Below, piece by piece: positions 34,620 through 41,866 of a stretch of DNA of 64,000 nt. Every line of letters begins with the position of its first letter. The first letter of the stretch is position 1. Location: contig NZ_CP012600.1 in the NCBI RefSeq assembly GCF_001278705.1, forward strand, positions 1,798,190 to 1,862,189. The letters are read 5' to 3'. The translations under genes and the position numbers were made by a program. This DNA is from Bacillus gobiensis (GTDB lineage Bacteria > Bacillota > Bacilli > Bacillales > Bacillaceae). Under the pieces are notes generated by a model. It searched no databases. It saw only the letters and a program-made list of their open reading frames with translations, and had not been told where the DNA came from.

Positions 34620-35416
34620 CCGATCAACTCAGTAAAATGAATAATTCCATCCAGCTGCTTTGTCCTACGGCAATACCTGCATTTTTCACAACGCTCTGGC
34701 TTTTGGCCGCCATGTTTGACTTGGAGAATACGATCCATTTTCTTTTCGATATCCTCAAGCTCCACGGCCATTCGACTTTCATCGATATTGATCACTGCTT
34801 TATCCGGTGGATCTTCTTTAGAGACTCCGACAATCAAAGGTTCCAACCACTCAGACCGTCCAGTCATTCTCTTTTCAATCTCCGCATATAGCGCCATTTG
34901 ACCGATATAGCCGTATGCTTCAACAAAAGAACAGTAACCCAACTCGTTGTCCCAAATCTTGCCCCGTAAGGCTCTAGTAGTCTTTAAATCAGCGAATCTT
35001 CCAGCGTCCGGATCATATACATCAATCTTTCCTTTCCAAGGGACACCGAACAGATCAGCTGTAATGATTTCCTCTTTTCTTCCTGTGAGAACAAACATAC
35101 AAAGTGGATCATTTTGAATCGTTTCGATCATGATGTCTGCCAGCTGATATTGCTTATAAAGCTGACCTTTATTCGTGAATAAAGCTGGCGTATTCTGTTT
35201 AAACTCGTCAAACGCTTCTGGACCTTCTAACCAGGCATGAACATAAGACCCGAAGAGAAGGGCCTCACTGGAAGGCTCCGTGTACTCTCCGTTGATCTTC
35301 GCCATTGTGGCTGCTTCACATTCAAGGAAGCTCTTAAACTGTGAATTGGACATGTATTGCTGATCAATCTCGCGACTATAGTAATTTTTCTTGTTCAAAT
35401 GCAGAAGGCTTTGCAT
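34616..35416 (-). CDS. PD-(D/E)XK exonuclease (YqaJ / DUF3799-like), RecT partner
   Basis: About 266 residues. The nuclease core is visible as LLFGSYVHAWLEG, VPWKGKIDVYDPD and FADLKTTRAL, giving the D...(E/D)xK pattern, then FVEAYGYIGQMALYAEIE. A C-terminal cysteine cluster (CEKCRYC) may hold an Fe-S group or zinc as in AddB-like nucleases. It resects DNA ends for the RecT annealase encoded just upstream. ATG at 35416 or 35425 are both possible, and the gene overlaps the RecT end. Confidence 0.88.
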   Translation of the reverse strand: MQSLLHLNKKNYYSREIDQQYMSNSQFKSFLECEAATMAKINGEYTEPSSEALLFGSYVHAWLEGPEAFDEFKQNTPALFTNKGQLYKQYQLADIMIETIQNDPLCMFVLTGRKEEIITADLFGVPWKGKIDVYDPDAGRFADLKTTRALRGKIWDNELGYCSFVEAYGYIGQMALYAEIEKRMTGRSEWLEPLIVGVSKEDPPDKAVINIDESRMAVELEDIEKKMDRILQVKHGGQKPERCEKCRYCRRTKQLDGIIHFTELIG

Positions 35417-36320
35417 CCTTAGCACCCTCTTTCGGCTTATCCTCTGCTTTCTTCTCAGCTTTTGATGACTCTTTTTTCTCAGGTTCAGGAGAAGATTGTT
35501 TCTGCTTAAAGGCTTCCTCTGTTTTTGATTTCGTAGCTGTACTTACTTTCGTATTGAAATAATCCTCTTTCTTGGCCATCCCATCACGTAGGGAAGTGTA
35601 AATCCTTCTGATCTTCAAGAAATCTTGCTCAGTAAAGGCATCAGCATTGCTACCGATATATTCCTCGATCATTTCCTTGGTCACGCCATATTCGGATTTA
35701 AAGGCGCTAAATGCTTTTCGTAAACGATCTTCCAAAGGCTCCGTATGTCCACTCATTAATGTCTTTTGGCACATATCAACGGCAGCATCTACAATGTCTC
35801 CTGGGATAACACCAAGGATGCAGGCTCTTACCCTTCTTGCACCTTGGTTCGCAACCATTTCGTAAATGTCTCTTGGATCCGTTAGTTTGCTAATATTGCC
35901 CCTTGCTTTCCTTTCGTGCTTGACCGTAAAAATCTTAGTTTGACGGGTATTTGTTTCAAGATCCCAAGCATAGGCCATAACTGAGGATTCACCATTTTTC
36001 TGTTTTAACTCCATGATTCCGTAATCGAGGTTTCCCCAGTTTTGAGCAAGTGCTTCAGCAAGTCGTATAGATGGACCAGAAACCTTCTGATTCCCTCTTG
36101 GATATTCGTACACTGCGCTCTCGGCCAATAGCTTACGGCCACAAGCCGTTTTGATCCGTTCGAAGGCTTGATACGTATCACGTGGGAACTTCTTCGCAAT
36201 CACCATGGCAGCTTGTACCTCTTGAGCCTGTCTGCTCACCATAACCTCTGTCGTTACACTGGAAGCTTGCTGCTGAGGTGGCATGTAGTCTGAATAATCA
36301 ACGGTAGATAATCCGTTCAC
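35376..36320 (-). CDS. RecT single-strand annealing protein
   Basis: 314 residues. Core motifs are RIKTACGRKLLAESAVYEYPRGN in pieces, SGPSIRLAEALAQNWGNLDYG and TDPRDIYEMVANQGARRVRACIL in pieces, typical of the RecT/YqaK family. The C-terminal tail is low complexity, rich in Lys, Glu and Ala. It pairs single strands during phage recombination with the adjacent exonuclease and RusA. It starts with GTG overlapping the stop of the small gene upstream (GTGA). Confidence 0.93.
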   Translation of the reverse strand: MNGLSTVDYSDYMPPQQQASSVTTEVMVSRQAQEVQAAMVIAKKFPRDTYQAFERIKTACGRKLLAESAVYEYPRGNQKVSGPSIRLAEALAQNWGNLDYGIMELKQKNGESSVMAYAWDLETNTRQTKIFTVKHERKARGNISKLTDPRDIYEMVANQGARRVRACILGVIPGDIVDAAVDMCQKTLMSGHTEPLEDRLRKAFSAFKSEYGVTKEMIEEYIGSNADAFTEQDFLKIRRIYTSLRDGMAKKEDYFNTKVSTATKSKTEEAFKQKQSSPEPEKKESSKAEKKAEDKPKEGAKDAKPSAFEQEKLL

Positions 36321-36502
36321 GCTAAACCCACCTTTCTTTTATATGCCTCTGCACCGAGGCTCAAATACTCGTCATATTGCGCCTTGCTAGGGAATTGGAA
36401 TACTGGTTTTCCTTTGCGGTAGCCGATTGATCCCCCTGCCAGTGTTAAACGTTGTTGAGCTTCCAAACGTCCGTCGAATGCAGTTGTGATTGATTTAGCC
36501 AT
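36317..36502 (-). CDS. Small phage protein before RecT
   Basis: 61 residues with a strong AAGGAGGTAAAGC site before the ATG. Contains FDGRLEAQQRLTLAGGSIGY and PSKAQYDEYLSLGAEAYKRK. It is coupled to RecT by overlap. Similar short genes occur just upstream of recT in related phages; function unknown. Confidence 0.7.
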   Translation of the reverse strand: MAKSITTAFDGRLEAQQRLTLAGGSIGYRKGKPVFQFPSKAQYDEYLSLGAEAYKRKVGLA

Positions 36503-36601
36503 GCTTTACCTCCTTGTGTTTTTCAAGGCAATACCGTACAATGGAAGTACGAATACAGTAACGGCATCACCTTCCTAGCTCGCATCTCCCCATGCGGGCT
36601 T

Positions 36602-36814
36602 TTATAATGTCTGAAACTTAAACCCATACTTCTCAGACAAAAACTTCTCTAAATCATCCTTTAAGACCATTTCGCCGTCTTCATCGATTACGACATCATC
36701 ACCAATTAAAATCTCATTACCGAAATAATCAATGCCTTGATGTTCTTCCTGAGCTACCATATCGGCGTATCCAGTACGATTGATACTAGAGATTGCAGGA
36801 TGTTCAATATTCAC
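36602..36814 (-). CDS. YqaI-like protein
   Basis: 70 residues from a GTG after GAAGGTGAAAAC. The pattern HPAISSINRTGY, then IDYFGNEILIGDDVVIDEDGEMV and LEKFLSEKYGFKF (in pieces), matches what I remember of YqaI of the skin element. Function unknown; possibly zinc or DNA associated. This gene strengthens the link between this prophage and skin. Confidence 0.75.
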   Translation of the reverse strand: MNIEHPAISSINRTGYADMVAQEEHQGIDYFGNEILIGDDVVIDEDGEMVLKDDLEKFLSEKYGFKFQTL

Positions 36815-36912
36815 GTTTTCACCTTCTTTCTGATGCTTGAGTGCATCGCCGGACCAGCAAAGGTTTAAGTGAGGGGGATAAGTCCTTCACTGATCCGACG
36901 ACAAACACAAGC

Positions 36913-36941
36913 TTGTCGCGCTCTACTGTGTGCGATATAAT
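36913..36941 (+). promoter_or_regulatory. Plus-strand sigma-A promoter inside the leftward early operon
   Basis: TTGTCG (36913-36918), a 17-base spacer and a perfect TATAAT (36936-36941). No protein gene follows on the plus strand; a hairpin and T-run begin about 40 bases further on. Confidence 0.6.
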
Positions 36942-36947
36942 AGAGCT

Positions 36948-37006
36948 ATCAATTATTCAAATTCTTTAACTTTATTGGCATTGAGTTGGCGCTCAGTGCT
37001 TTTTTT
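36948..37006 (+). ncRNA. Candidate small RNA of about 60 nt, antisense to the early operon
   Basis: From the expected start about seven bases after the TATAAT box, the short transcript would end at the hairpin GGCATTGAG-TTGGCG-CTCAGTGCT (36977-37000), followed by seven T residues. The 3' half is complementary to the end of the 58-aa early gene. Promoter, short body and terminator in a row fit an sRNA. It is inferred from sequence only. Confidence 0.45.
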
Positions 37007-37169
37007 CTACCATTTCCACGTGTTCTCTGATTAATATGCAGGTTCGTTCGATCCCTAATGCATACCAGTATTGGTTTTCATCGATATTTGATCTGGATTT
37101 TTCGTCTTGAGCGTAAATTTCAAGCGTGTCAGCCAGCCAAAGCATTTCTTCTTTTAATGTCCTTTTCAT
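36993..37169 (-). CDS. Small acidic helical phage protein (58 aa)
   Basis: ATG at 37169 overlaps the stop of the gene before (TAATG). The product starts MKRTLKEEMLWLADTLEIYA and has ENQYWYALGIERTCILIREH. No domain is recognised. Its 3' end overlaps the candidate antisense RNA. Confidence 0.7.
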   Translation of the reverse strand: MKRTLKEEMLWLADTLEIYAQDEKSRSNIDENQYWYALGIERTCILIREHVEMVEKKH

Positions 37170-37441
37170 TAATCGATCCCCCTTTTCAAGACAACTTCTA
37201 CATCAATACCTCTTGCTTTAAGTACATATAAGGTGGACCTCAAGGCATCGTTGTTTTTCTTTATTTCTTGTAATCTTTTGATCTCTCGAATGCTGTTAGC
37301 CATGTCCTTACGGCACCTATCCATTTCTTCAATACTTCCCTCGAATAACTGTTGTTCCATTCTTAAAATCAATTCGTGTAAACATTTTTGATGCTGTGCT
37401 GCTTTTACATAATGTTTGGGTAAAAAGTCTTTTGCATTCAT
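37169..37441 (-). CDS. Small helical phage protein (90 aa)
   Basis: The start at 37441 overlaps the upstream stop (ATGA); the longer frame to 37513 lies inside the upstream gene. The product starts MNAKDFLPKHYVKAAQHQ and is mostly helical and charged. Function unknown. It is part of the coupled early operon. Confidence 0.65.
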   Translation of the reverse strand: MNAKDFLPKHYVKAAQHQKCLHELILRMEQQLFEGSIEEMDRCRKDMANSIREIKRLQEIKKNNDALRSTLYVLKARGIDVEVVLKRGID

Positions 37442-38007
37442 ATCATGGCTGCTTCCTTTCTCTCTTGTTTTTGTGGCATTGCTACGTGTTGTACAATGGC
37501 TTTTCTTGTCCACTGATCAGCAACCTCAACCATATTGAGATCAAATTCTCTACTTGCTGCATAAAAGAATGTTTTCAATGCGTCATCAATATCGCTTACT
37601 TCTCCAAAATCGGCTATCGGTAATTCCGATCGTTTGCCGGGACGTTGATCTAACATCCAATCCTCAATGTTTTCTAAGGCCTGTAAGGCTTGCCTCATTT
37701 GAATTTTCAGATTGGTTATGGCCCTAGCAGGCTTATTGTTCAATTCCGGATTAACCGGTGCTGTTGCCATAGGATGAAGTTTGAAAAGATAATGAACAAG
37801 ATCAATATGTTCGTATGCGTCCAATACGGTAAACCATTTGATTGCCATATCTGGCGTCACCCGGATAAGTCCATTTTCGATATTTGAAATCTCCCGCTGA
37901 TCACGGCGCATCAGTTGTCCTTGTTGATACTGGGATAACCCTCTGTCTTTTCTGACATGCCGCATAATCAAAGGTAGATTTTTGAGATTATACGGATTGT
38001 TCGTCAT
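37438..38007 (-). CDS. Phage regulator with N-terminal HTH (XRE-like)
   Basis: 189 residues. Residues about 10-70 form a helix-turn-helix: LIMRHVRKDRGLSQYQQGQL and RRDQREISNIENGLIRVTP. The rest is helical (LKIQMRQALQALENIEDWM). The position in the early operon after the Cro-like gene suits a second-level early regulator, like the skin/PBSX HTH genes. The target is unknown. Confidence 0.75.
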   Translation of the reverse strand: MTNNPYNLKNLPLIMRHVRKDRGLSQYQQGQLMRRDQREISNIENGLIRVTPDMAIKWFTVLDAYEHIDLVHYLFKLHPMATAPVNPELNNKPARAITNLKIQMRQALQALENIEDWMLDQRPGKRSELPIADFGEVSDIDDALKTFFYAASREFDLNMVEVADQWTRKAIVQHVAMPQKQERKEAAMI

Positions 38008-38124
38008 GTGTTCGCCCCCTGATATACATCGTTTTTGGTGATATTCTTTTATTAAGGAAGGAATTAACGATCAATTGCCCCTATCATTGAGTTTTAAGTT
38101 TTTCGATAAAATTTAGTCGATTTG

Positions 38125-38247
38125 TCATCCAACCTCCTTCTTTTTTGGTACATCTGAATACTTTTCAGCAAGCAATTTCGCTAGATGACGGTATGCTAGT
38201 TCCTGGACCTGTTCGAAACGAGGACCTTTTATTACGTTTACTTTCAA
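38125..38247 (-). CDS. Small early phage protein (40 aa)
   Basis: The best start is TTG at 38247, eight bases after AAGGAGGTGAGTAC; the longer in-frame versions run into the upstream gene. It starts MKVNVIKGPRFEQVQELAYR and is helical and basic. Such short proteins are common right after Cro-like genes. Function unknown. Confidence 0.55.
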   Translation of the reverse strand: MKVNVIKGPRFEQVQELAYRHLAKLLAEKYSDVPKKKEVG

Positions 38248-38260
38248 AGTACTCACCTCC

Positions 38261-38503
38261 TTAAGCAGTTGTTTTCCGTAACTTTTTGTTGCTATCGATT
38301 TCAAAAAAAATAGTCCAATGAACTCCAAGTACAGGTGCTAATTTTTTTGCAAGAGCAACAGATGGTTGTCTTTCAGTTTTTTCGATCATGCCGTAATATT
38401 GTCTTGTAATACCAGTTCCAGATTTATCAACTACATCCTGCTGTGAAAAATGAAGCTTTTTTCGCGAATTCTTCAAAAGTTCACTCAACTCATTTTCTGT
38501 CAT
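38261..38503 (-). CDS. Cro-like HTH regulator (XRE family)
   Basis: 80 residues from the ATG at 38503 (AGGAGGTGACATC upstream; a longer frame to 38551 enters the operator region). The helix-turn-helix is clear: LHFSQQDVVDKSGTGITRQYYGMIE in pieces, then RQPSVALAKKLAPVLGV. It is the first gene of the leftward lytic operon and faces the repressor gene, so it is the Cro counterpart. Confidence 0.85.
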   Translation of the reverse strand: MTENELSELLKNSRKKLHFSQQDVVDKSGTGITRQYYGMIEKTERQPSVALAKKLAPVLGVHWTIFFEIDSNKKLRKTTA

Positions 38504-38528
38504 GATGTCACCTCCTGATATCATTAAG

Positions 38529-38635
38529 GGAACTTTTTGTTGCCTTTGCAATTTTAATTATACGCAATTTTTAGTTGCTGTCAACCGTTGTTTGCAACTT
38601 TTTATTGCGGGTCTTTTATGTAAACATTTTGTTGC
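38529..38635. promoter_or_regulatory. Repressor operator array (four dyad sites)
   Basis: Two clean 15-base dyads, GCAATTTTTAGTTGC (38564-38578) and GCAACTTTTTATTGC (38594-38608), with two weaker copies at 38529-38543 (one change) and 38621-38635 (about three changes). Consensus GCAAY-T5-RTTGC. They fill the space between the divergent Cro-like and CI-like genes. Confidence 0.8.
38557..38584 (-). promoter_or_regulatory. Strong lytic promoter with operator in its spacer
   Basis: Minus strand: perfect TTGACA (38579-38584), 16-base spacer, perfect TATAAT (38557-38562). The dyad GCAACTAAAAATTGC exactly fills the spacer, so bound repressor would block RNA polymerase. It drives the Cro-like gene and the early operon. 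Confidence 0.88.
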
Positions 38636-38642
38636 GTATAAT
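38614..38642 (+). promoter_or_regulatory. Repressor promoter, weak -35
   Basis: A perfect TATAAT at 38637-38642 lies 22 bases before the repressor start, with only a TTTTAT-like -35. The weak operator copy at 38621-38635 overlaps it, which fits self-regulation. Confidence 0.55.
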
Positions 38643-38663
38643 AGTAATTGGAAGGTGATTGAT

Positions 38664-39035
38664 ATGCCCGATAAAAAGCTTGGGGATAGGCTGAAAGAGC
38701 TAAGAATCGAAGCAAAGAAGACACAAGAATATATGGCTAAGTTTCTTGGATTGACAAGGCAAGGATATGCAAAGTATGAAAAAAATGAATCAGAGCCAGA
38801 TTTAGAATCCCTTGAAAAATTAAGTGATTTCTTTGATGTTTCAATTGATTATTTAGTTCGTGGAGAAAGCTATCGCCAAACAGCTGAAAGAATTGTTGAC
38901 GATCCTGAGGTTCGAGTTGCAGCAAGCGACGGAGAATTTACTAAGGAAGAGAAAATCAAGATGTTAGAATGGTTGCTCGAAGCCGAGAGAGGTAGAAAAC
39001 CCGGCGATCAACAACCCAACAAACGAAACAAATAA
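38664..39035 (+). CDS. CI-like prophage repressor (XRE, SknR/Xre type)
   Basis: 123 residues from the ATG at 38664, after GGAAGGTGATTGAT. The helix-turn-helix covers about 5-60 (LGDRLKELRIEAKKTQEYMA, LGLTRQGYAKYEKNESEPD). The short tail ends AERGRKPGDQQPNKRNK. It lacks the LexA-like self-cleavage domain, so it must be inactivated by the ImmA protease encoded downstream, as in ICEBs1 ImmR/ImmA. It keeps the lytic promoter off. A near copy, frameshifted, lies at 47083-47438. Confidence 0.9.
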   Translation: MPDKKLGDRLKELRIEAKKTQEYMAKFLGLTRQGYAKYEKNESEPDLESLEKLSDFFDVSIDYLVRGESYRQTAERIVDDPEVRVAASDGEFTKEEKIKMLEWLLEAERGRKPGDQQPNKRNK

Positions 39036-39065
39036 TGACATAAAGCCATTTTTAGTGTTTTTCTC

Positions 39066-39143
39066 AAAACAAAAGAACTGCTCGATATTGGTAATATTAC
39101 TAATGAAGAGTTTTATACCAAGAAACAAATTCTTGGCTTATAA
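39066..39143 (+). pseudogene. SHOCT-domain fragment
   Basis: The open stretch reads KELLDIGNITNEEFYTKKQI and ends GL-stop, the C-terminal half of a SHOCT domain, but with no start or upstream domain. It probably marks a deletion behind the repressor. It lies in a 399-base stretch between repressor and immA that holds no other gene. Confidence 0.5.
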
Positions 39144-39286
39144 AAAGTTCTTTTTTTTAGCCATATAATAGGTCTTTTTGCATAGGTGATAATCACCAGT
39201 CCCGAATGGGGTTCCAAGCCCTTCCAACCTATCAGTCTAAGATAGACCGCGATAAAGGTAATTAAGTATGTGAATGATAAATTTTT

Positions 39287-39317
39287 AAAAGAGATAGCCC
39301 TATTACGGGCTTTTCTT
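39287..39317 (+). terminator. Terminator downstream of the repressor
   Basis: AGCCC (39296-39300) and GGGCT (39307-39311) with AAAAGAG upstream and TTTTCTTT downstream. A related hairpin lies behind the second repressor copy at 47663-47686. Confidence 0.65.
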
Positions 39318-39330
39318 TCCAGCTTAAAAA

Positions 39331-39342
39331 GAACGTACGTTC
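39331..39342. promoter_or_regulatory. LexA (DinR) box-like palindrome upstream of immA
   Basis: GAACGTACGTTC matches the core of the Bacillus SOS box (GAAC-RNRY-GTTY); only the outer C/C flanks differ. It lies about 90 bases before the immA start, in the only promoter region for that gene. Confidence 0.55.
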
Positions 39343-39434
39343 TCTTCTAATTAATCAATAAATTTATTTGGATTAGTTTGAATCTGATTACCGCTAATTC
39401 TGTAGTATAAGTTTTATCTTAGGGGGTTTTACGA

Positions 39435-39929
39435 GTGAAGCACTATACTTACAGTCATTTGGAAGATTGGATAGCAAATTTTTATAAGAAACTTAATATT
39501 TGCTTTCCAGAAGATTTGGATTTTGAAAACATCGCAAGAAAACTTGGAATCTGGATTCATTACAAGGATGTAAAAAGCCAGTTTATCGAAATAAATGGAT
39601 TGTATAGTATTATCCTAGATAGCCGATTGCCAACAGCTCAGCAACGTATAGATTTTAGCCATGAAGTGTGCCACATTTTTAGACATGAAGGCGATCAATC
39701 TGAAATGCATGAAGAATGGATAAAATACCAAGAAAAACAAGCGCGTTATTTTGCATTTCATTTTTGCATCCCCACATTCATGCTTAAAGGGTTGGATTTA
39801 CCTAAAAATCAACTTCATGCATCGCAACAGGTAGCTGACACGTTTGAAACAACTTGCACTTTTGCAAAAAAACGTTTGGGTATGTATTACAACAAGCTTT
39901 ATTTTTATAATATTAGTACTGTACCATAA
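39435..39929 (+). CDS. ImmA/IrrE-family metalloprotease (anti-repressor)
   Basis: 164 residues from a GTG after AGGGGG. The zinc motif HEVCH is at residues 76-80, within [15 protein letters not shown]. It would cleave the phage repressor after DNA damage and so induce the prophage, as ImmA does for ICEBs1 and phi105. It lies downstream of the repressor, corresponds to YqaB of skin, and is the last phage gene before sigK. Confidence 0.92.
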   Translation: MKHYTYSHLEDWIANFYKKLNICFPEDLDFENIARKLGIWIHYKDVKSQFIEINGLYSIILDSRLPTAQQRIDFSHEVCHIFRHEGDQSEMHEEWIKYQEKQARYFAFHFCIPTFMLKGLDLPKNQLHASQQVADTFETTCTFAKKRLGMYYNKLYFYNISTVP

Positions 39930-39961
39930 CCAATACGCGCCCCCCTATAGTAATAAAACTT

Positions 39962-40351
39962 GAGATATTAATGCATCTTCGCGCCTTGAAAAAAACGAAA
40001 AAAGACGTCTCCCTGCATGATCCGATCGGCCAAGATAAAGAGGGGAATGAAATTTCCCTCATCGATGTCCTTAAATCAGAAAGCGAAGATGTGATCGATA
40101 CGATTCAACTCAATATGGAGCTTGAGAAAGTCAAAAAATATATCGACATTTTGGATACCCGCGAAAAAGAAGTCATCGTCGGTCGTTTCGGACTTGATTT
40201 AAGGAAAGAAAAAACGCAGCGCGAAATCGCAAAGGAGCTGGGGATTTCGCGAAGCTACGTCTCCCGGATTGAAAAGCGGGCTCTGATGAAGATGTTTCAT
40301 GAGTTTTATCGAGCGGAGAAAGAAAAGCGGAAAAAGGCTAAGGGGAAATGA
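39962..40351 (+). pseudogene. sigK: C-terminal half of sporulation sigma factor K (SpoIIIC part)
   Basis: The frame reads [20 protein letters not shown], then sigma regions 3-4 to the end KRKKAKGK, matching my memory of B. subtilis SpoIIIC nearly residue for residue. Region 4 [23 protein letters not shown]. There is no ribosome site and the N-terminal half (SpoIVCB) is missing; the sequence before GAG ATA TTA is phage DNA. In B. subtilis sigK is split at this same place by the skin element and rejoined in the mother cell by SpoIVCA. As it stands the fragment cannot make SigK unless excision joins it to a distant N-terminal half. Confidence 0.93.
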
Positions 40352-40789
40352 TTGTAAGGAGGCCGAAGCAAGAGCGCCTCTTGGGTTTGTCAAATAAAAA
40401 TCCAATAAAGTACCCTATAACTGAATAACAGTATCTCTATTTGCAAAATCACCACAACCTCATAAAGAAGGCAGCCAATGAGGCTGCCTAATATCAAAAG
40501 ATGGTTTGAATTTTTAAAAAGAAGGGGCTTACCCGTCAGTCAAATGACATTTGGGTCTGCCCCTATAAATTAATAATGAGATCTCATTTCGTTTGTGATG
40601 TATTACTTGTTCTGAATTTGTTTCATCCGGCAGAAAATTCAAAATAAAATATAGCCAGATTATGAAAAGTCTCCTTAAAGATTTATAAAACTTCAATAGC
40701 TTTAGATAGATGAAATGCAGACTATTAAATCTTTCTGCTTTAGCAAATGAATGGAGGAAAGAAGGGAGTTTAAGGCCAAGAATGATTAC
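40352..40789. other. Intergenic region with two hairpins
   Basis: 438 bases between sigK and the racemase gene. It holds a hairpin, AGGCAGCC-AATGA-GGCTGCCT, at 40469-40489 without a T-run, and a larger one at 40523-40564 (AGGGGC..ACCC / GGGT..GCCCCT). They may end the sigK transcript and the leftward racemase transcript. No gene is seen. Confidence 0.5.
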
Positions 40790-41866
40790 TTAAAGGGCGT
40801 TGCTGTACTTTTTATATACATAAGGGGAAGTCATTATGGAAAGTAGTGCACCATAGTTAAGGTTGAAAGTTACTTCGTCTCCTACTGCTAAGTTGCTTTT
40901 TTTGGCATCGAGCACGGTGTGATCGCTGCTTGAACCAAGAATTTCAATATCCAACGTTGGTATTAGTCCTGCTACCAGTACGTCTTGATTCCCCACTCCA
41001 AGAATAGCTCTACTTATTTGTCCACGATCTTGAAATTGCGGAAAGACTCCAAAAGCATTCTGACCTATTTCTCCGTAAGGTATAGATGGTTTTGTTTTCG
41101 ATTCAATAACTTCTGTAACGAGAGTAAACGCATCAGTATATAATTCTGGAATTGCCATTCGGTTTAAGGTTTCACGTCCCAAATAAATAGATTCTCCCAA
41201 CCGTAAGTTGTTAACTTTACCAACACTATCAGCTGTCATAAACCAATTATAATTGGCCGAGTTTCCACCTGATACATATGAAAGAGGAAGCAGAAATTTC
41301 GTTTCAACTGCGTTGGCCAGTATAGATAAATCATTCATTTTTTGTTCGTTTGGTTTGACTCCTCCAAAACAAGCAAAGTTTACACCTATCCCTACAATTT
41401 TAATCCCTTGGAGTTTCAAGACCTCTTGAATAAAAGTCTCAAGATTTACGGGCATTATCCCTTCTCTTAAATCTCCCATTTCAATCATTAGAATAATCTT
41501 CTGCACAGTGTTATATGCCAAAGCGGATTCGGATAATTTTTTAATAACGGAAAGTTCGGTATTAATGCTAATATCTGCATTTTTAATAACCGAATCAATT
41601 TCACTTAAAGCAGGTGATCTTAATAAAACAAAGTTTGCCTTAATTCCTGCATCACGCATTTTTTGGAGATTTACCAATTTCGAATCTGCGAGCATGTGAA
41701 TACCTTGGTCCAATAATATCTTTGCTATTTCTGGAGCTCCGCAAACCGTTTTTGTAACCCCCATTATCCCGATATTTTTAGAGCCATATATTTCGACTAG
41801 CTTCGCTGCATTATGTGCAATTTTTGCAAGGTTGATTTCGACACGTGGTGTAAAAGGTATGGTCAA
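40790..41866 (-). CDS. PLP-dependent amino-acid racemase (alanine racemase N-domain, Orr/YhfX-like)
   Basis: 358 residues. The PLP lysine is in GIMGVTKTVCGAPEIAK near residue 39. The barrel continues with VLLRSPALSEID, MIEMGDLREGI and a late LGESIYLGRE. Length and motifs fit the ornithine-racemase/YhfX branch, not Alr. Substrate unknown; ornithine, lysine and glutamate are possible. It overlaps the DUF1611 gene by four bases, so the two act together. Confidence 0.85.
   Translation of the reverse strand: MTIPFTPRVEINLAKIAHNAAKLVEIYGSKNIGIMGVTKTVCGAPEIAKILLDQGIHMLADSKLVNLQKMRDAGIKANFVLLRSPALSEIDSVIKNADISINTELSVIKKLSESALAYNTVQKIILMIEMGDLREGIMPVNLETFIQEVLKLQGIKIVGIGVNFACFGGVKPNEQKMNDLSILANAVETKFLLPLSYVSGGNSANYNWFMTADSVGKVNNLRLGESIYLGRETLNRMAIPELYTDAFTLVTEVIESKTKPSIPYGEIGQNAFGVFPQFQDRGQISRAILGVGNQDVLVAGLIPTLDIEILGSSSDHTVLDAKKSNLAVGDEVTFNLNYGALLSIMTSPYVYKKYSNAL

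Larger units (their letters stand above)
5843..39961. mobile_element. Prophage (about 34 kb, SPP1-type head, skin/PBSX-like control genes), joined to sigK at its right end
   Basis: A full siphovirus gene order runs on the minus strand from the early operon (about 38.5 kb) down to lysis (about 6 kb). The repressor and ImmA genes face the other way at the right end. All structural modules appear intact: terminase, portal, scaffold, capsid, connectors, tail, lysis. The right boundary is sharp, because at 39962 the reading frame of SigK resumes (GAG ATA TTA ATG CAT). The left boundary is only estimated to lie between the YitT terminator and the amidase. TAATAAAAC occurs near both ends (about 5850 and 39951), which may be chance. 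No integrase or serine recombinase gene is found inside, which is unusual for an intact prophage. Confidence 0.88.

Noticed and set aside
5848-39960. TAATAAAAC at both prophage ends as attL/attR core
   Set aside because: Nine AT-rich bases can match by chance, and the sigK joint predicts a different core around TGAG; kept only as a remark.
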